Source of the DNA: Xanthoparmelia taractica
Lineage: Eukaryota > Ascomycota > Lecanoromycetes > Lecanorales > Parmeliaceae
Assembly (NCBI GenBank): GCA_033085395.1
Contig: JANQBS010000231.1
Location: 1 to 61,703 of the forward strand
Reading direction: 5' to 3'
Length of the DNA: 61,703 nt
The notes beneath the pieces are model-generated. The model did no database searches and had not been told where the DNA came from. It worked only from the letters and a program-made list of their open reading frames with translations. Both the position numbers and the translations under genes were made by a program. Below, piece by piece: positions 57,733 to 61,703 of this stretch (position 1 is the stretch's first letter; each line of letters begins with the position of its first letter).

Positions 57733-57787
57733 ATTTTAGGGAATATAATCTCTTTTTTCGATATTATCTTAAGGGTAATAGAGGGTC

Positions 57788-58560
57788 TATCTAGTAGAGT
57801 TAGCTGGTTTTGAGTTAAAACTAGCTACACGCTACTAAAATTTCGATTCAAAACCAGCTAAAATCTAAATCCAGCTAGTTTTGAGTACGAATCAACAAAA
57901 AAAAAAAAATTCTAAATAGTAGATTTTAAGGATCTCGCTTCGAGCTAACTTTTGATACTATGCTAACTAAAATCGGTTAAGCGAATATTGAGAAATAAAA
58001 TTCTAAAAAAATAGTAAATTTGATGTGTGCGGGTATACCCGACGCTAAAATCTTAAAATCTCCCGAGCTTGCCTTTAGTCTAAAATAACGTTTGATATAA
58101 ATATAGAAAAAAATAACTTTAGGTTAAGATTCAATAAATATAGAGAACTTAAAATTTTTAAAAAATATTAAGGTTTGAGAGAGTTAGGTCTAAGAAGAAA
58201 TTCTTAATACTAACGGTAGAACTCGACGGTTTTGCGCTGCAAAACCGGTTAGGGGACGGTCTGATTAAGCCGCGTCGCCTTCCCGTCGCGGGTCGCGTGT
58301 TAAGAGGGCTTAGCGTTTTGCAGTGCAAAATAGTCGAAGGAAATCCAGCATAACTCGCCTCGATTGTATGCGGTGAAAATTCTAAAGAGTGCATTTTGTA
58401 GAGCTCGCTTAGCGCTCTTTAACGCGTTATCGTTAATTAAGATCGAGCTCGAACCCGTTGAATTATAAAGTCGATTAATTTGACGGGCGAAGATTCGCTA
58501 AGAATTATATGCGGGTTCTTTCGGCGAGGTCTTAGCGAATTTTTCTTATTTCTTTTTCTT
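57788..58560 (+). repeat. Repeat R2 and associated diverged segments
   Basis: Begins TATCTAGTAGAGTTAGCTGG, with multiple AGCTGGTTTT / AAAACCAGCT words in both orientations. Two further diverged copies of the AATTCTAAAKAGT...AGCGAATA segment follow (about 57910 and 58378). A GC-richer island at 58210-58345 includes TTTTGCGCTGCAAAA, a near-palindrome. No gene is seen. Confidence 0.55.
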
Positions 58561-61500
58561 CGATTAGAAATACTATATAATTTAAATTTAATAAATAATC
58601 TTAAATATCGAGATTAGGGTTCGACTTTAGCGTCTTAATTCGAGAAAAATTTAATTATATTAAGCGAGTTCGTAGAGTAGAATACTTTCTCTCTCGTTAG
58701 ATAGTACTAATAGTTCTCTAATGTCTAAGATAGAGAGTTACTCTCTTTTAGCTCTCGACGAAGAAACTCAAGTCGTATATAGTCGAAGCGATCTCTCTAT
58801 TTATAAATAATCTTCTTTCTTATTATCTTGATTTAAATAGAGATAAGAATAATCGTAAAGAAAGATACTTAATATATAAAAAGTAGGGCCTAGCTAGATT
58901 AGAGTTTAAATATTAAGAATAATAGTTAGAGATTAAATAGATAGGGAAAAGCGAGGCTAGTTCTAATAGTATATATAGCCCCTTTATATACAGCAGGCAG
59001 ATCTATTAGGTAGACTAAATATTCTTTAACTACACGTGTTTATCTAGTAGTTAATCAATCGGAACGAGCGCGATTTGTGAGTAGTATATCGTTTATTTGC
59101 TATTCTATTCTATGCTACATTTATATATAGCTTAGCTATCACATAATAGAACGCCCTCTTATTAATTCCCTTATAAAGCTTTATTAATCGTACACGTATT
59201 CAGTAGATAGACTTCTCTCCCCTTCTTCTCGAAATTACTTATAGTTAAACGACTATATATAGACGCCGCGGCGCCTTAGAATATAGTATTATTGATATTA
59301 TAGAACTCGTTATTCTTAGTAGGGAAGAATCGGGCGATAGAAATATCGAAAGCTCGCTCCCTTCAATCGCTAGAAGTCTTAATCTTATAATTCATATTTA
59401 TATATACTTCACCGCCTACTAGTAGGAGAGATATAATGTGCGAATTTATCTTCTTCTTAATTATACTCTAATACTAAAAAAGATAGTCGATATTCTTATA
59501 ACTATATATAATTTTTTTATTATTAAAATTGCTATTAGTTATTAGTCGTTTGATTAAAGATTTCTTAAAGATTCGTCTATTAATGCGATCGAGTTTATTA
59601 CGAGATCTATATACGATATTTGCGCGAACTACATTTAGTTTAATATACTTTTATGTCTCGAGCAAAAGGTCGCGCGAATCGTAACGTCTCTTTTACGATA
59701 TGTTGAGTATTAGGATATAGATAAAAAGTGACGAGAAATTATTAATAGACTCGAAGAAAAAAGAGAGCGAAATAAAGAGATAAGTATTATTAGAAGTTGA
59801 TAAATTAGAGTCACTATTATTAGAGTCGAAGAAGAAAAAATCGTTCGCAGTCTCGCTATTAGCCCCTATAGTCGCACGCGTAATATTATACTTATTCTAA
59901 ATCTTCTTAATGAATATATAGAAGTAAGCGAGCACTATATATAGAGCGTAATTAGTAGTTACTTTATACGAGATAGAAGTTAGAAAAGAATTATTTATAG
60001 ATATAATCTTTAATAATCGATACGAAGGTCTTAAAAGTATTAAGAATAGCGAATAAATTTTAGGTTTGAACTAACGTTACGCTTTATATAATCTAAAGGA
60101 TTATAAGCTAATCGGCGTTTAGCTTAAATAGAATCTCTTTAATAATATTAATCTACTATTATATCGATACGTCCGGCCCTTAGGTAACTACAATATTAAT
60201 AGTTTAGCGTTTAAAGTAGTAAGGCATTAGAGTCTTTCGAAAGTGAGATCGTAGAGCCCGATAATCGAGTGACGGCTTATCTACTAATAGTCCGAAGACT
60301 ATAAAGATATTTAGACTATACTCGTCTTCGGTGAGCTATATAGCGAAGATCGAGTCGTTATTATTAATAAGAGTGAAAATAGTTATAATAGTAATAATAA
60401 GAATAACTACTAGAAGATATCGAGATAAGAGTAACTTGAATACAATAAGAGAGAGCAATCTAATAGATTATTAATAGTATTTAAAGATAATCGAAAGAAG
60501 GCGGAAGATAATAGAAATAATAATAGATAAGAGAAAGTAAGGATTTGAAGTGAGGGTTTAAAGTAAGAATATCGAGTTTATTAATAGATACTAATAATAA
60601 AACGAGAAAGAGAGTAATCTAAGTTATTATTAATAATATTTATAAATAATCGAAACGAGATAAAAGATACTAGAAGTAATAATAGTTAAGAGAAAGTAAG
60701 AGATTAAAGTAAAAATATCGAGTCTACTAGTAGCGTAGTTTCTTTCGAATTAACACTTATTTCTTAGCGACAATAGTAAGTAATATACGAGCAATCGCGC
60801 ACTCGCGTAACTATAGCAGAGGATAGCAACTACAATACGAGATTATATACGGTCAATAGGATTAATTAGGAAAAGTATAGCTTAAGAAAAGTAAGCGCAT
60901 TAATAGAACTAATTAAAAGTTCGTTTAACGTTACTATCTAGAATAACAATTATAGCCTTAAAGCCGTATGCAGTTAATATAGTAACATAAAATATTATTT
61001 AACTATTAATAAACTAAAATATATAAAGAAAAGAATTAGACTTATAGATATAAAATCGATTAAGATAATTTCCAGAAACTCTAGATCTTATTTATTAAAT
61101 TTAAAATATATCTAAAGATATATTAATATAGAAATATAGAAATAAATATATTAATATAAAAAAGTTTATATTTATAAATAGATATTTATATAAAGAAATA
61201 TAAATAAATATATAAAATAGATATTTTTAAATTTAAATTATAATTAAAATTAGAATTAATATTATTTATTATAAATATATATAGTTTAATATAATTTAAT
61301 ATAATAAATATAAATCTATAAATTATATCTATAGATTTAACTTATTATAATTATTATAATATTCTATAATAATTTTAAATATAATATTAAATATAATAAA
61401 GTTAAGTTAAATAATAGAAAGTTTTAGACTAAAGAGAAGATTAAAATTTAATTCTCTATATAGAAATATAAGAATCTTATTTAATTTTTAATAAATTTAT

Positions 61501-61627
61501 ATAAAAATATAATCTTAATTAATATAGCGTATATTTATCTTCTTCGTAAAATAATAATATCTTTAATTCTTTTTATAATAATTTATTATATCTTAAATTA
61601 ATAGAAAAAAGAAGTTATTATAAGATC
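58561..61627. repeat. RIP-mutated repeat block
   Basis: AT-rich with depleted CpA/TpG. Pieces that read like old coding sequence (for example around 59640-59880 and 60180-60370) are too mutated to classify. From ~60960 to 61620 the sequence is almost pure A/T. No intact gene. Confidence 0.7.
60434..60728 (+). repeat. Two-copy tandem repeat, period about 150 bp
   Basis: Two adjacent units share the order GAGAGAGCAATCTAA/GAAAGAGAGTAATCTAA, TATTTAAAGATAATCGAAA/TATTTATAAATAATCGAAA, AATAATAGATAAGAGAAAG and AATATCGAGT. The purine-rich composition may reflect a former low-complexity coding region. Confidence 0.5.
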
Positions 61628-61703
61628 TATCTACTAGAGTCAAATCGCTTTAAGTTAAAACCATCTCCAGGCTACTAAAAATCGACCTAAAACCATTTGA
61701 CTT
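61628..61703 (+). repeat. Repeat R3, truncated by the window end
   Basis: Begins TATCTACTAGAGTCAAATCG and shares the following CTCCAGGCTACTAAA and ATCGACCTAAAA with R1. It continues beyond the window. Confidence 0.6.

Noticed and set aside
1..61703. CRISPR arrays, bacterial operons, rRNA or tRNA genes
   Set aside because: The DNA is eukaryotic with spliceosomal introns. I saw no regular spacer-repeat array and no cloverleaf with intact arms.

Overview
The window looks like nuclear DNA of a filamentous ascomycete (Pezizomycotina). Its genes have short introns (47-105 nt, GTRNGN...CTRAY...YAG) and fungal-specific families: a SLATT-type two-TM protein, a Ser-rich mucin, a kelch-TM protein and an NmrA-like reductase. 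It is strongly two-speed. Gene islands of ordinary composition alternate with very AT-rich blocks in which CpA/TpG are almost absent and TpA is abundant, the footprint of repeat-induced point mutation (RIP). No species can be named from the sequence.

Layout. 1-2980: RIP-mutated repeats. 3.1-5.6 kb: two decayed F-box-like genes and a SAM methyltransferase (minus strand). 7.0-15.1 kb: an Argonaute gene (1039 codons plus stop when its seven exons are joined) that carries an in-frame TAA and is split inside the PIWI domain by a 4.6 kb retroelement at 10242-14857. 16.3-21.4 kb: a small multi-TM protein gene split by a second copy of the same element (16761-21114). 22.5-29.6 kb: a doubtful gene, a Ser-rich cell-wall-like protein, a secreted protein of unknown family and a SLATT protein, followed by a 1500 bp Mutator-like element with a 9 bp target duplication. 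32.8-46.0 kb: a tandem Ty3/Gypsy array (LTR-internal-LTR-internal-LTR) flanked by the 5 bp duplication ATAGA and invaded by four ~275 bp MITEs. 46.8-56.7 kb: a secreted two-repeat protein, an NmrA-like reductase, an FAD monooxygenase and a kelch-TM gene broken at its 5' end by a repeat. 56.7-61.7 kb: more repeats and RIP-mutated DNA.

The most interesting part is 7-21 kb. Read on the minus strand, the two 4.4-4.6 kb elements have the order A1-ORFs-B1-A2-B2, the split direct repeats of PAT/Ngaro-type DIRS-order retrotransposons. Both carry RIP-damaged reverse transcriptase and tyrosine-recombinase signatures. One excises in silico from Argonaute to restore a perfect reading frame with no target duplication. 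So an RNA-silencing effector gene has been knocked out by a tyrosine-recombinase retrotransposon, and it also has a nonsense codon. The MITEs (8 bp duplications, hAT-like) additionally record a MITE-MITE recombination that deleted the integrase region of one Gypsy copy.

Limits: everything here comes from reading one sequence by eye. Exon borders were chosen for frame continuity, splice consensus and family fit. No database search was possible.
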